Notes: generated by a model not told the origin, from the sequence alone. A stretch of 36,962 bases of DNA from Plantactinospora alkalitolerans (GCF_015690345.1 NZ_JADPUN010000245.1:1-36962); one strand, 5' to 3'; positions 1 to 8,379 are shown, numbered from the stretch's first letter. Program-made: numbers and translations.

Positions 1-44
1 TTAGGCTCCGGTCTCGTGGGCTCGGAGATGTGTATAAGAGGCAG
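1..44. other. Nextera sequencing adapter (with probable index) left at contig end
   Basis: Bases 11-44 match the 34-nt Illumina Nextera Read 2 transposase adapter at 33 of 34 positions; the only difference is G instead of A at base 41. The ten bases before it, TTAGGCTCCG, sit where the i7 index lies in a library molecule and have the length of a 10-nt index, so they are probably index sequence. This is not genomic DNA. It marks a true contig end and supplies a false stop codon (bases 1-3, complement strand) to the neighbouring open frame. Confidence 0.97.
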
Positions 45-570
45 CCGCCGGATCGCTCGGTCGGCCGGGCCGACCGAGGGGCGGGGCCGGCACGACCGGT
101 GGCCGGTCCGGCGGTCCGGGTGGCACCGCCGATGGTCGGGGTTCGCCGGGTCGGGGCGGCAGACCAGGCTCTGCGGAATCCGCCGCGCGCCGGTCCGGTA
201 CCGGTGCTCCGGGCGGCGGTGCGGCGTCGCCACCCCGGCCCCGAACCGGCTCGGCCGAGGCCGCCGGGTCCATCCCCGGTGGCGCCGTCGGGCCGCCGGA
301 GTCCGGTCCGAGTTCCGGCAACCGGTCGTACGCGCTGGGCGGACGGACGGGTGGGTCGGCGGAGGTACCACCGGCCGGGCCGATGTCGGCCTGCTGCTCC
401 TTGGCGGTCCGCAGGTCGGCGATCCAGCCGAGCTCCTCGCCACTGACCTCCGGCTCCTCGGGTACGGCTGCGGGTTCCGGCTTCCCCCGTCCCCAGCGGC
501 GGCCCTTGCCCCGTGGTTCCCGCCGCTCGTCGTGGCCGTCCTCGCCCCGCTCCGAACCGCGCGACTTCAC
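45..570 (-). CDS. Proline-rich hypothetical protein, 3' end missing at contig end
   Basis: This open frame starts at ATG 570 and overlaps the rarA stop codon by 4 bases (ATGA), so it is probably translated after rarA from the same transcript. The first ~35 residues are strongly basic and arginine/glycine rich ([10 protein letters not shown]...), and the next ~25 are acidic ([12 protein letters not shown]). The rest is a disordered proline/alanine/glycine tract with no signal peptide or membrane segment. Genuine sequence ends at base 45. The apparent C-terminus ending in SYTHLRAHET is translated adapter, so the true length is unknown (at least 175 residues). I recognise no family. Composition suggests a soluble disordered linker protein, but low-complexity sequence can also look coding by chance, and the main support is the tight coupling to rarA. 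Confidence 0.6.
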
Positions 571-2147
571 TGGTGTTCCTCCCCCGCGGATGCCCCGCCG
601 CCGTCTGCCGTCACCGTGCCGTTCACGGCCCCTTCCGTCACCCTGCCCGCGTCGGCCGGCTCGCCGGCCGGTACGTCGACGCTGGTCGGACGTGCCCCGT
701 TCGCCGGACCTACGCCGTTCGCCGGACCTACGCCGTTCGCCGGGCGTACGCCGTCGTCGGCCGCCGGGGCGGGCTGTCCGCGGATTATCCGGCGCAGCAG
801 GGGCAGCCGGGTGCCGACCGCCCGCTCCGCGCCGTGTGCTCCAGGCTGGTAGTAGTCCACCCCGACCAGATCGTCCGGCGAATACTGCTGGGTCACGACC
901 CCCCGCTGGTCGTCGTGCGGATAGCGGTAGCCGGTGCCGTGTCCCAGTCCCCTGGAACCGGCGTAGTGGGCGTCGCGCAGCGCCCTGGGCACCGCGCCAC
1001 CCCGCCCGGCGCGTACGTCCCCGATCGCCGCGCCGATCGCCGTGGTCGCCGAGTTGGACTTGGGCGCGGTGGCCATGTGGATCACCGCCTGGGCGAGATT
1101 GAGTTGCGCCTCCGGCAGGCCCACATACTCCACCGCGTGCGCGGCGGCGGTGGCCACGCTCAGTGCACCCGGGTCGGCCATCCCGACGTCCTCGCTGGCG
1201 AAGATGACGATCCGGCGGGCGATGAACCGGGCGTCCTCACCCGCCACCAGCATCCGGGCCAGCCAGTGCAGTGCGGCATCCACATCGGAACCCCGCATGC
1301 TCTTGATGAACGCGCTGACCACGTCGTAGTGCGCGTCCCCGTCCCGGTCGTAGCGGACCGCCGCCACGTCGACCGCCTGCTCCGCGGTGGAAAGGTCGAT
1401 CACGGTGCCGCTCAGCGCCCGCGCCGACCCGGCCGCCGCCTCGAGCGCGGTGAGCGCCTTGCGTACGTCGCCGCTGGCTAGCCGGACCAGGTGGTCCTCG
1501 GCGTCCGGGGCGAGGGTCAACGTGCCGGCCAGTCCGCGCTCGTCGATGACGGCACGGCGCAGCAGCCCGCGTACCGCCTCATCGTCCAGCGGCTGCAGGG
1601 TGAGCAGTACGCACCGGGAAAGCAGTGGCGAGATGACCGAGAAGTACGGATTCTCGGTGGTCGCCGCGAGCAGCGTCACCGTCCGGTCCTCGACCGCGGC
1701 CAGCAACGAATCCTGCTGGGTCTTGCTGAACCGGTGCACCTCGTCGATGAAGAGCACGGTGGGGCGGCCGCCGGCCCGGCGTTCGCGACGGGCCGTGTCG
1801 ATCACCGCACGTACGTCCTTCACCCCGGCCGACAGTGCCGACATCGCCACGAACCGCCGCTCGGTGGCGCTCGCCACCAGGTGCGCGATGGTGGTCTTGC
1901 CGCTGCCCGGCGGGCCCCACAGGATCACCGACATCGGCGATGTCCCGGTCACCAGTTGCCGCAGCGGTGCGCCCGGTGCGAGCAGATGGTCCTGACCGAT
2001 CAACTCGTCCAGGCTGGTCGGACGCATCCGTACCGGCAGCGGCGAGTCCGCGGAGGGTACGGTGAAGCCGTCGGCGCCGGTCCCGGCCGGTGCGGTGCGC
2101 CCGCCAGCGGGATCGACGAGTGAGAATAGGCCGTCGGACTCCATCAC
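567..2147 (-). CDS. rarA: Replication-associated recombination protein A (RarA/MgsA, AAA+ ATPase)
   Basis: RarA is a cytoplasmic clamp-loader-like AAA+ ATPase that acts at stalled replication forks together with SSB. The protein has an N-terminal region with the family stretch [15 protein letters not shown], a Walker A motif GPPGSGKT at residues 78-85, Walker B FIDEVHRF near 130, and a sensor-1 region [13 protein letters not shown]. It then carries the RarA tetramerisation domain with SASEDVG-like text ([11 protein letters not shown]) and the conserved end segment ([19 protein letters not shown]). About 90 extra residues follow the usual end (~440) and form a Pro/Gly/Ala tail with a short tandem repeat. 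Translation may start at GTG 2147 or ATG 2144; neither has a clear Shine-Dalgarno site. A long hairpin at 2157-2203 sits just upstream. Its location downstream of aspS fits the usual actinobacterial neighbourhood. Confidence 0.95.
   Translation of the reverse strand: MMESDGLFSLVDPAGGRTAPAGTGADGFTVPSADSPLPVRMRPTSLDELIGQDHLLAPGAPLRQLVTGTSPMSVILWGPPGSGKTTIAHLVASATERRFVAMSALSAGVKDVRAVIDTARRERRAGGRPTVLFIDEVHRFSKTQQDSLLAAVEDRTVTLLAATTENPYFSVISPLLSRCVLLTLQPLDDEAVRGLLRRAVIDERGLAGTLTLAPDAEDHLVRLASGDVRKALTALEAAAGSARALSGTVIDLSTAEQAVDVAAVRYDRDGDAHYDVVSAFIKSMRGSDVDAALHWLARMLVAGEDARFIARRIVIFASEDVGMADPGALSVATAAAHAVEYVGLPEAQLNLAQAVIHMATAPKSNSATTAIGAAIGDVRAGRGGAVPRALRDAHYAGSRGLGHGTGYRYPHDDQRGVVTQQYSPDDLVGVDYYQPGAHGAERAVGTRLPLLRRIIRGQPAPAADDGVRPANGVGPANGVGPANGARPTSVDVPAGEPADAGRVTEGAVNGTVTADGGGASAGEEHQ
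699..752. repeat. Three 18-bp tandem copies in the rarA tail
   Basis: Three copies of an 18-bp unit (GTTCGCCGGACCTACGCC) lie at 699-716, 717-734 and 735-752; the third has two changes. On the complement strand they encode the six-residue repeat NGVGPA near the C-terminus of RarA. The length is a multiple of three, so copy-number change would keep the frame. Confidence 0.85.
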
Positions 2148-2156
2148 GAAGACAGT

Positions 2157-2203
2157 ACCGGCCCGGTTATCGGTGCCGGAAATGCACCGATAACCGGGCC
2201 GGT
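2157..2203. terminator. Perfect 20-bp stem hairpin between a small membrane protein gene and rarA
   Basis: Bases 2157-2176 are perfectly complementary to 2184-2203, with a 7-nt loop (CGGAAAT). There is no T-tract, as is common for actinobacterial terminators. It lies 17 bases past the stop of the leftward 72-residue gene and 10 bases before the rarA start, so it probably ends upstream transcription. Because it is so close to rarA, a regulatory role in the rarA leader is also possible. Confidence 0.7.
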
Positions 2204-2219
2204 CGCGATCCGGCGCAAA

Positions 2220-2438
2220 TCAGCCCCGACCTGGCCGGCGGCCTCGGTACCACCGACCGCCGCCACCACCCGCGCTGCCCGGGCCACGTCCCACCCCGGC
2301 AAGGTAGAGGGCGAGGCAGAGCAGACCGATCAGCACCAGAGTGGGGAAGTTGAACAGGTCAGGGGCACCAAGGTTCTCGTCGAACAGGTCCAGCAGCAGT
2401 GCGAACGCGAAAACGCCGGCGGCGATGTAGGCGAGCAT
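2220..2438 (-). CDS. Small two-helix membrane protein, 72 residues
   Basis: This short gene starts at ATG 2438, preceded by the strong ribosome-binding site GGGAGG five bases upstream, and ends at TGA 2220-2222. It encodes two hydrophobic segments (about residues 2-17, YIAAGVFAFALLLDL, and 33-48, LVLIGLLCLALYLAGV) joined by a short polar stretch (FDENLGAPDLFNFP). A glycine/arginine-rich tail follows. Short proteins of this shape, with a DLFDE/DLLD-like turn between two helices, are common and uncharacterised in actinomycetes; that is from memory. Function is unknown. It lies downstream of the MFS gene with a gap of about 134 bases. The strong start site and hydrophobic pattern favour a real gene over the overlapping frames. 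Confidence 0.7.
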   Translation of the reverse strand: MLAYIAAGVFAFALLLDLFDENLGAPDLFNFPTLVLIGLLCLALYLAGVGRGPGSAGGGGGRWYRGRRPGRG

Positions 2439-2572
2439 CAGTTCCTCCCGGTGGGGGTCCCAGTAGGTCGGCCAGGATGTACCCGACGGCAACGTCCGCC
2501 AATCCACCCCCCTGCCCGCGTTGCCGAACAGATATCCGACAACTTCCGACGGCGGGCCCGCGCCGATCGGTG

Positions 2573-3904
2573 CTACCCGAGGCTCGGGCTGCCCGACTCG
2601 AGCGGGCGGTCCTGCGTGGCGCCCCGCTGCCGGACCAGGTCCGGTCGATCCGTCGGCGACGCGCCGGACGGCCGTCGAGCCGCCCACCAGGCGGGCAGGT
2701 AGAGCGGGGCGGCGGCGGCCAGCACCACGGCTCCGACCAGCATCGCCGTGCTGACCGTGGTCGCACCGGCCAGCGCGGTCAGCAGTACGCCACCGAGCGC
2801 GCCGGCCGGCTGGGCCACCATCGAGTTGAGCGAGACGACGCTGTTCCGGTACGGACCGTCCACCTGCCGGTGCAGCAGTCCCATGTGCATCGGATTGGAC
2901 GCACCGTGCACCGCGTAACAGAAGAGGTAGGCGGCGATGATCCCGGCCGGCCCGGCCAGCAGCGCCATCCCGACCACGGTCGCCCCCTGGAGAATCCGGA
3001 GCAGCGCGGCGCTCAACGGCACGCCCAGCCACCGACTGGCGTACGCGATCGCCGCCGCGCCGCCCGCCGAGGCGAGCCAGGCGGCGGAGGCGGTCGGACC
3101 GAGCAGCGCCGCCGCCCTCTCCGGATTGCCGAGCACCTCGGCCAGGCGTACCGGGAACAGCACCTCGAAGGTGACCATGCCGAAGCCCCAGAACAACTCG
3201 ACGGCGACCAGCGCGAGCACGATCCGGGACCGGCGCAGCAGCCCGAACGCGCCACCGATCACGCCCGGTACCGCCCGCAGGGAGCCGCGCAGCGTGCCGA
3301 CACCGCCGGTCGGACGTACCTCGACCAGCAGCAGGAGCAGGGCGATCAGGGCGACGATCTCGAAGGCGATCGCGACCACCACCGGCAGGGTGAGCGCGCT
3401 GACCGGGCCGACCGGGCCCAGCGCGACCAGGCCGCCGCTGGCCAGTGCCCCGGCGCCGAGGCAGATGCCGAGGACCACTCCCCCACCGCTGAGCCCCCGT
3501 TCGATCGGGGCGTCGGGGTCGGCGGCCAGCGCGGCGTCGACGTACCAGGACTCGAGTGGGCCGCTGTCCAGGGCCCGGAAGATCCCCATCAGCACGAACG
3601 TCAGGAAGAACAGGACGACCGAGTCGGCGACCACGAACAGGATCAGCGAACCGAGATTGATCAGCCCGGCGGCGACCAGCACCGGCTTGCGGCCCAGCGC
3701 GTCGGCGAGACCGCCGGTCGGCAGTTCCAGCGCCAGCACCACCAGTCCCTGTGCGGCGGCGACGAGGCCGATCTCGGGCAGGGTGAGCCCTCGTTCCAGC
3801 AGCAGCAGGGTCAGAACGGGGATCAGGAAGCCGATCGGCAGCCACCGGAGTCCGTGCAGCACCAGGTAGCGGCGTCGGGCCTGACGACCGGTCAACGCGG
3901 TCAC
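2573..3904 (-). CDS. MFS transporter (putative drug efflux permease)
   Basis: This 443-residue membrane protein of the major facilitator superfamily has about twelve hydrophobic segments. The loop between helices 2 and 3 carries the signature GGLADALGRKPVL, which matches the MFS motif G-x-L-A-D-x-x-G-R-[KR]. The N-terminus (ARRRYLVLHGLRWLPIGFLIPVLTLLLLERGLTLPEIG) resembles predicted multidrug-efflux MFS proteins. I place the start at GTG 3904, where GTGA overlaps the stop codon of the ArsR-type gene by four bases, showing translational coupling. The frame stays open far upstream, but that part lies over the regulator gene and is not coding. Context suggests export of a toxic compound sensed by the linked repressor. 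The substrate cannot be read from sequence. Confidence 0.88.
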   Translation of the reverse strand: MTALTGRQARRRYLVLHGLRWLPIGFLIPVLTLLLLERGLTLPEIGLVAAAQGLVVLALELPTGGLADALGRKPVLVAAGLINLGSLILFVVADSVVLFFLTFVLMGIFRALDSGPLESWYVDAALAADPDAPIERGLSGGGVVLGICLGAGALASGGLVALGPVGPVSALTLPVVVAIAFEIVALIALLLLLVEVRPTGGVGTLRGSLRAVPGVIGGAFGLLRRSRIVLALVAVELFWGFGMVTFEVLFPVRLAEVLGNPERAAALLGPTASAAWLASAGGAAAIAYASRWLGVPLSAALLRILQGATVVGMALLAGPAGIIAAYLFCYAVHGASNPMHMGLLHRQVDGPYRNSVVSLNSMVAQPAGALGGVLLTALAGATTVSTAMLVGAVVLAAAAPLYLPAWWAARRPSGASPTDRPDLVRQRGATQDRPLESGSPSLG

Positions 3905-4548
3905 GGCGTCTCCTCTTCGTCGGGGCGGGCGAGCGCGATCGGCCCGCGCACCGGAAAGCTGTGCCAGTACAGGAGCACCTGTTCGGTGCCGTCGCCGGGC
4001 TCGGCCGGGGTGTCGACCGCCGGGAACGTGTGCCGGTAGCGGTCGATCACGGCGTACAGGTCGTCGTTGAGCTGCCGGAGCTGCTGCGGAGTCAGCCGGA
4101 GCAGGAAGTCGGAGAGGCCGACGGCGTCCCGCCACTCGACGGGGTAGTCGTGCTGGTTCGTGATCCAGCGTTCGGCCTGGTCCGCGTGGATCCGGAACGC
4201 GTACCGGTAGAGCCAGTCCGCAGCCGCTCGGGCGTCGGGGTCGTCGTCGAAGTCGCTCGCGCTCCAACTGCTGAGTTGATGCTCCGCCCGCCACCAGCGC
4301 TGCCGGCCGGTGCCCCGGTCGGGCTCCTCCACCACGAGGCCGACGTCGGCGAGCTGACGCAGGTGGTAACTGGTCGCCCCGGAGTTGGTATGCAGCGCCT
4401 GGGCCAACCCGGTCGCGGTGGCCGGACCGTGCGCACGTAGCTCGACGAGCAGCCGGAGGCGGAGCGGATGGGCCATGACGCGGATCTGCTCGCTGCCCAG
4501 CCGGACCTGGGAGGAGCTGTTCTCGGGGTTCGATGGTGAACTCGACAC
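3901..4548 (-). CDS. ArsR-type winged-helix transcriptional regulator
   Basis: The N-terminal half has a winged helix-turn-helix of the ArsR/HTH_20 type: residues about 15-85 read RLGSEQIRVMAHPLRLRLLVEL, then ATGLAQALHTNSGATSYHLRQLADVGLV, then the wing with RQRWWRAEH. The C-terminal ~130 residues are helical and tryptophan-rich and may bind a ligand or dimerise. I choose GTG 4548 (215 residues) as start because the only longer alternative, TTG 4584, begins inside an operator palindrome; ATG 4476 is a shorter option. No Shine-Dalgarno site precedes GTG 4548, so the transcript may be leaderless. Two identical palindromes directly upstream suggest autorepression. The gene overlaps the MFS gene by four bases, so it probably controls that exporter. 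Confidence 0.85.
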   Translation of the reverse strand: MSSSPSNPENSSSQVRLGSEQIRVMAHPLRLRLLVELRAHGPATATGLAQALHTNSGATSYHLRQLADVGLVVEEPDRGTGRQRWWRAEHQLSSWSASDFDDDPDARAAADWLYRYAFRIHADQAERWITNQHDYPVEWRDAVGLSDFLLRLTPQQLRQLNDDLYAVIDRYRHTFPAVDTPAEPGDGTEQVLLYWHSFPVRGPIALARPDEEETP

Positions 4549-4551
4549 CCA

Positions 4552-4594
4552 TGCACAATACTTGTGCACAGATACTATGCACAATAGTTGTGCA
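4552..4594. promoter_or_regulatory. Paired palindromic operators upstream of the ArsR/MFS operon
   Basis: Two copies of the palindrome TGCACAA-N3-TTGTGCA lie at 4552-4568 (spacer TAC) and 4578-4594 (spacer TAG). Their centres are 26 bases apart, about two and a half helical turns. The left copy begins four bases upstream of the proposed GTG start of the ArsR-type gene. The arms are identical in both copies, which is strong evidence for a dimeric regulator. The encoded ArsR-type protein is the obvious candidate. Confidence 0.85.
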
Positions 4595-4612
4595 TAGCTT
4601 GCAGGTCGAAAA

Positions 4613-4645
4613 CGTCTGGCGGGCCCCCTGGGGGCCCGTCAGACG
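4613..4645. terminator. GC-rich hairpin, 15-bp stem
   Basis: Bases 4613-4627 pair with 4631-4645 with one G-T wobble, around a 3-nt loop. It is the last of three hairpins met by leftward transcription leaving the gene at 4851-6266, and it lies about 20 bases before the ArsR operators. It probably insulates the ArsR/MFS promoter from read-through. Confidence 0.65.
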
Positions 4646-4709
4646 GCGGGAAGGAGTTCGTTGACACCCCGAAGCCGGGTCTTCAGCAGCGCCCCGGCCC
4701 GGCGCAACG

Positions 4710-4740
4710 CCGAGGCGGGCACGGATGCCACCCGCCTCGG
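4710..4740. repeat. Inverted repeat with 10-bp arms
   Basis: CCGAGGCGGG at 4710-4719 is matched by its reverse complement at 4731-4740, around an 11-nt loop. It is the middle of three hairpins in the 250-base non-coding interval 4600-4850. It may be an extra terminator. Confidence 0.5.
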
Positions 4741-4764
4741 CCGGAAAGCCCGGCACCGCACGGA

Positions 4765-4798
4765 TGTGCCGGCCGGGTCCGTGGACCCGGCCGGCACA
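4765..4798 (-). terminator. Strong 16-bp hairpin downstream of the DnaJ-like membrane protein gene
   Basis: Bases 4765-4780 pair perfectly with 4783-4798 around a 2-nt spacer, so the top pair must open in practice. It lies about 53 bases past the stop of the leftward gene at 4851-6266. It is the first terminator candidate for that gene; there is no T-tract. Confidence 0.7.
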
Positions 4799-4850
4799 CC
4801 GTCAGCAGGCGCCGTACCCATCTGGTCGCGACCGGCGACCCCGGTACCGC

Positions 4851-6266
4851 TCAGCCTCCCGGGAAGGCATCCGGGTCGACGTCGCTGGTCTGCGCGTTGC
4901 CACCCGCCACCGGGGTCAGCGTGATGGTCCAGATCGTGTACTGGCTGGAGGTGGTGCTGAACTTGAAGGTGTCCTCGAACCGCGAGAAGTCGCAGTCGCG
5001 GCTGAACGACTTGGCCTTCGCGTCCCAGTCCTTGCCACTGGTCATGTAGATCCGGTACGTGCCGTCCTTGATGCTGGAGACCGTGAGCTTCCCCTTGGCC
5101 CGGACGTACACGCTCACGGTCGGGCTCTTGGCGCTGCCGAGCACCACGTTGATCACCGCGTCGGTGCTGCCACCGTTCTCGATCTTCAGCTGTCCCTGAC
5201 CGCTACGGACCCGCTTCAGGAACGTGCCGTTCTTGAGCCGCCGGTTGGTGTCCGTGGCCTTCTTCGGCACGAACGAACCGACCTGGTACGGCTGTGCGGG
5301 ATCCGCCGCCGCCAGCGCCTGCTGCGCGGACCGCACGTCCTCACTCGCCGCTTCCCGGCCGAGCCGCGCGAGCGCCGACGAGCCGAGGCAGACCTCGCCG
5401 GCACCGGCGGCCGAGCCCGTCTCCGCCACCGAGTCGCCCAGGCCCTCCAGCCCACGGAGCAGATCGGCGTGCGCCGTGGCGGCGTTCGCCGGCGGCACCA
5501 CCTTGGAAAGCGCCTCGATCTGCTGGTTGAGCGCGGTTTCGATGCCGTCGACCGCCGAACCGACCGCCTTGGGGTTCTTCGCCCCGGCGAGCTTGGTGAA
5601 GGCGGGCGCCACCGACTTGTCGACCTCGGCCAGCAGGGCCTGATACTCCTGGGCGCTGATCGGCTGGGCGCCGGCCGGCGTGTCCTTGCCGGGGCCGGAG
5701 GCGGTCTTTCCGGGGCCCGTCGAATCGTCGCCGTTCATCCAGAGGAGCAGCGGCACGGCGAGCGCGATCAGCAGCACCACGGCGACCGCGGCGCCCACGA
5801 TGACGAGAACCTTGCCCCGCCCGGACTTGGCCGGCGGTGCGGGTGGGAAGGCGCCGAACTGCGGCGGCCCACCGAACTGCGGCGGTCCACCGAACTGGGG
5901 CGGTCCACCGAACGGAGCGGTCGGCGGCGCCGACGTCGGCGGGACCGGGCCCGTGCCGTACGGAGAGGTGGGCGGGGCCGACGTCGGCGGCGGAGTCGCA
6001 CCGAACGGCGCGGCTCCGAACTGTGGTGGGATCGCACCGCCTCCGCCCGGCACGATTCGGACCTGCACGTAGGCGTCCCGGGGTGGTCCCCCGGGCATTG
6101 TCGCGGGTCCGATGCCGGGCAGTCGGAGGACGGTACCGTCGCTGAGTCCGGCCGGGATACGCAGCGGCATGCTCTGTCCGGACCACGGCAGGACGACGGT
6201 CCGAACGATCTCGGACCCCGCCTCGCTCGGGTCTATGTCGATAATCAGATCAGGGTTGGGCGCCAT
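4851..6266 (-). CDS. Single-pass membrane protein with N-terminal DnaJ C-terminal-like domain
   Basis: This 471-residue protein has three visible parts. Residues about 6-71 (DLIIDIDPSEAGSEI, VLPWSGQSMPLRIPAGL, DGTVLRLPGIG, RDAYVQVRI) resemble one lobe of the DnaJ/CbpA C-terminal substrate-binding domain, with the typical G-x-x-LRLPG-x-G...D-YV-V-V pattern. A Pro/Gly/Phe-rich linker follows, with GGPPQF repeats near 120-138. One transmembrane helix lies at about 153-177. The C-terminal ~290 residues would be outside the cell and form a helical region followed by a beta-rich one; I recognise no family there. There is no J-domain or zinc finger, so it is not a normal DnaJ. The start is ATG 6266; a longer frame to 6308 lacks support. 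The chaperone-like assignment is inference. Confidence 0.72.
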   Translation of the reverse strand: MAPNPDLIIDIDPSEAGSEIVRTVVLPWSGQSMPLRIPAGLSDGTVLRLPGIGPATMPGGPPRDAYVQVRIVPGGGGAIPPQFGAAPFGATPPPTSAPPTSPYGTGPVPPTSAPPTAPFGGPPQFGGPPQFGGPPQFGAFPPAPPAKSGRGKVLVIVGAAVAVVLLIALAVPLLLWMNGDDSTGPGKTASGPGKDTPAGAQPISAQEYQALLAEVDKSVAPAFTKLAGAKNPKAVGSAVDGIETALNQQIEALSKVVPPANAATAHADLLRGLEGLGDSVAETGSAAGAGEVCLGSSALARLGREAASEDVRSAQQALAAADPAQPYQVGSFVPKKATDTNRRLKNGTFLKRVRSGQGQLKIENGGSTDAVINVVLGSAKSPTVSVYVRAKGKLTVSSIKDGTYRIYMTSGKDWDAKAKSFSRDCDFSRFEDTFKFSTTSSQYTIWTITLTPVAGGNAQTSDVDPDAFPGG

Positions 6267-6308
6267 GGTCCGAGTATGAGCATCCGGGGCAAGTCTATTG
6301 ACGGCCAC

Positions 6309-6335
6309 CCCCGGCCGACCAGATGTCGGCCGGGG
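6309..6335 (-). terminator. 11-bp hairpin downstream of aspS
   Basis: CCCCGGCCGAC at 6309-6319 pairs perfectly with 6325-6335 around a 5-nt loop (CAGAT). It lies 27 bases past the aspS stop codon and before the start of the next leftward gene, so it probably terminates aspS transcription. Confidence 0.7.
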
Positions 6336-6362
6336 ACGAGCCGGACGAGCCGGACGAGTCGG

Positions 6363-8171
6363 TCAGGAGGGTTCGACCGGAGCGGCCACTCCCGCCGTCC
6401 CGCCCTGCGGCGCGGCGGCAGTCTTCGGCTTCGCGTCGATGCCCGCCTCCGTCCGCTGCTGCGCCGTGATCGGGGTCGGCGCGCTGGTCAGCGGGTCGAA
6501 TCCGCCCCGGGTCTTCGGGAACGCGATCACCTCGCGGATCGACTCGGCACCGGCCAGCAGCATGCAGACCCGGTCCCACCCGAACGCGATGCCGCCGTGC
6601 GGCGGCGGGCCGTACTTGAACGCCTCCAGCAGGAACCCGAACTTGTCGGTGGCCTCGTCCGGCGTGATGCCGAGCAGGTCGAAGACCCGACGCTGTACGT
6701 CCGCCCGGTGGATACGGATCGAGCCACCGCCGATCTCGTTACCGTTGCAGACGATGTCGTACGCGTACGCCAGCGCGCGGTCCGGAGCCTCCTCGAACCG
6801 GTCCACCCAGTCCGCGTTCGGCGAGGTGAACGGGTGGTGCACGGCGGTCCAGCCGCCCTCGTCCGTGCGCTCGAACATCGGCGCGTCCACCACCCAGCAG
6901 AACGCCCAGGCGCTCTCGTCGACCAGGCCCGCCCGCTTGGCGATCTCGATCCGGGCCGCGCCGAGCAACTCCTGCGCCTCCCGCCGTTCCGTGCTCGCGG
7001 CGAAGAAGACCGCGTCTCCCGGCTTGGCCCCGACGGCGTCGGCCAGCCCGGTGAGGTGCTCCGTGGAGAGGTTCTTGGCCACCGGTCCCCGGGCCTCGCC
7101 GGACTCGGCGTCGAGCACCACGTACGCCAGGCCACGGGCGCCGCGGGCCTTGGCCCAGTCCTGCCAGCCGTCCAGCTCCTTGCGGGTCTGCCCGGCACCG
7201 CCCGGCATCACCACCGCCCCGACGTACCCACCGGCGTTGATCGCGCCGGCGAAGACCCGGAACTCGGTGCCGCGCAGGTAGTCCGTCAGCTCGGTCAACT
7301 CGACCCCGTAACGGAGGTCCGGCTTGTCCGACCCGTAGCGGTCCAACGCGTCGTGCCAGGTGATCCTCGGAATCGGCTGGCTGATCTCGTGCCCGGCCAG
7401 CTCCCGCCAGAGCGTGCCGACGATCTCCTCGCCGAGGTCGATCACGTCGTCCTGCGTGACAAACGACATCTCGATGTCGAGCTGGGTGAACTCCGGCTGC
7501 CGGTCGGCCCGGAAGTCCTCGTCCCGGTAGCAGCGGGCGATCTGGTAGTACCGCTCCATCCCGCCGACCATCAGCAGCTGCTTGAACAACTGGGGAGACT
7601 GCGGCAGGGCGTACCAGGTTCCGGGTTGGAGGCGTACCGGGACCAGGAAGTCCCGCGCGCCCTCCGGCGTCGACCGGGTCAGGGTCGGGGTCTCGATCTC
7701 CAGGAAGTCGCGGTCGTGCAGCACGCCCCGGGCGAGGTGGCTGGCCCGGGACCGCAGCCGCAACGCCCGGGCCGGACCGCCGCGACGCAGGTCGAGGTAG
7801 CGGTACTTGAGCCGTACGTCGTCGCCGGCCTCCACCTGGTCGTCCACCGGCAGCGGCAGCGGCGCCGCCTCGGAGAGGATCTCCAGTCGGCTGACCGTGA
7901 CCTCGATCTCGCCGGTGGGCAGCTCGGGGTTGTCGTTGCCCTCGGGGCGCCGGGTCACCTCGCCGGTGACCTTGATGCAGAACTCGTTGCGCAGCGCGTG
8001 GGCCGAGTCCATGCCTTCCCGGAACACCACCTGCACCACGCCGGAGGCGTCCCGGAGGTCGACGAAGATGACGCCGCCGTGGTCCCGCCGACGGGCCACC
8101 CAGCCGGCGAGGGTCACCGTGGTGCCGGCGTGCGCCGCCCGCAGGGTGCCGGCGTCATGGGTACGGATCAC
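6363..8171 (-). CDS. aspS: Aspartate--tRNA ligase (AspRS)
   Basis: This class II aminoacyl-tRNA synthetase charges tRNA-Asp in the cytoplasm. The 602-residue length is normal for bacterial AspRS. The N-terminal OB-fold anticodon-binding domain (about residues 15-105) contains [19 protein letters not shown]. The catalytic domain shows motif 2 ([22 protein letters not shown]), the bacterial GAD insertion, and motif 3 near the end ([17 protein letters not shown]). I chose GTG 8171 because GAGGAG lies nine bases upstream and [16 protein letters not shown] matches the family's usual N-terminus; the frame continues upstream but without support. Many actinobacteria lack AsnRS and use a non-discriminating AspRS with GatCAB; sequence alone does not settle that here. 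A short Ala/Pro tail extends the C-terminus. Confidence 0.97.
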   Translation of the reverse strand: MIRTHDAGTLRAAHAGTTVTLAGWVARRRDHGGVIFVDLRDASGVVQVVFREGMDSAHALRNEFCIKVTGEVTRRPEGNDNPELPTGEIEVTVSRLEILSEAAPLPLPVDDQVEAGDDVRLKYRYLDLRRGGPARALRLRSRASHLARGVLHDRDFLEIETPTLTRSTPEGARDFLVPVRLQPGTWYALPQSPQLFKQLLMVGGMERYYQIARCYRDEDFRADRQPEFTQLDIEMSFVTQDDVIDLGEEIVGTLWRELAGHEISQPIPRITWHDALDRYGSDKPDLRYGVELTELTDYLRGTEFRVFAGAINAGGYVGAVVMPGGAGQTRKELDGWQDWAKARGARGLAYVVLDAESGEARGPVAKNLSTEHLTGLADAVGAKPGDAVFFAASTERREAQELLGAARIEIAKRAGLVDESAWAFCWVVDAPMFERTDEGGWTAVHHPFTSPNADWVDRFEEAPDRALAYAYDIVCNGNEIGGGSIRIHRADVQRRVFDLLGITPDEATDKFGFLLEAFKYGPPPHGGIAFGWDRVCMLLAGAESIREVIAFPKTRGGFDPLTSAPTPITAQQRTEAGIDAKPKTAAAPQGGTAGVAAPVEPS

Positions 8172-8379
8172 GACAACTGTCTCCTCACAAGTAACCGGGT
8201 GGTCCGGACTGCTGCCCCGACATTCTGTCAGGACGGTCCGAACCGCCCGGCGCCGGTCAGCTCGTCCCATGGACCGGCACCGACCGGATCCGGACGACGC
8301 CACGAGCCACGATCGGTACGATCCGGCGCCAGGCCACCGGTCCTTCGTACTGGCGTTCGACCAGGGTTATCATGACCGC

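Noticed and set aside
1-44. Plus-strand start codons and frames beginning in the first 45 bases
   Set aside because: They begin inside the adapter and have no biological meaning.
2573-4756. A 727-residue continuous frame joining the MFS transporter to upstream sequence
   Set aside because: The part before base 3904 overlaps the ArsR-type gene in another frame, is Arg/Pro-rich and crosses the operators. The GTG at 3904 coupled to the regulator stop is the better start.
4639-4821. Possible 60-residue gene on the minus strand
   Set aside because: It lies over three hairpins, has no ribosome-binding site, and its composition fits random high-GC sequence.
4725-8375. Plus-strand open frame of 1216 codons
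   Set aside because: It is the antisense of aspS and the DnaJ-like membrane protein gene. High GC keeps this frame open, and its translation is Arg/Gly-rich without any family motif.
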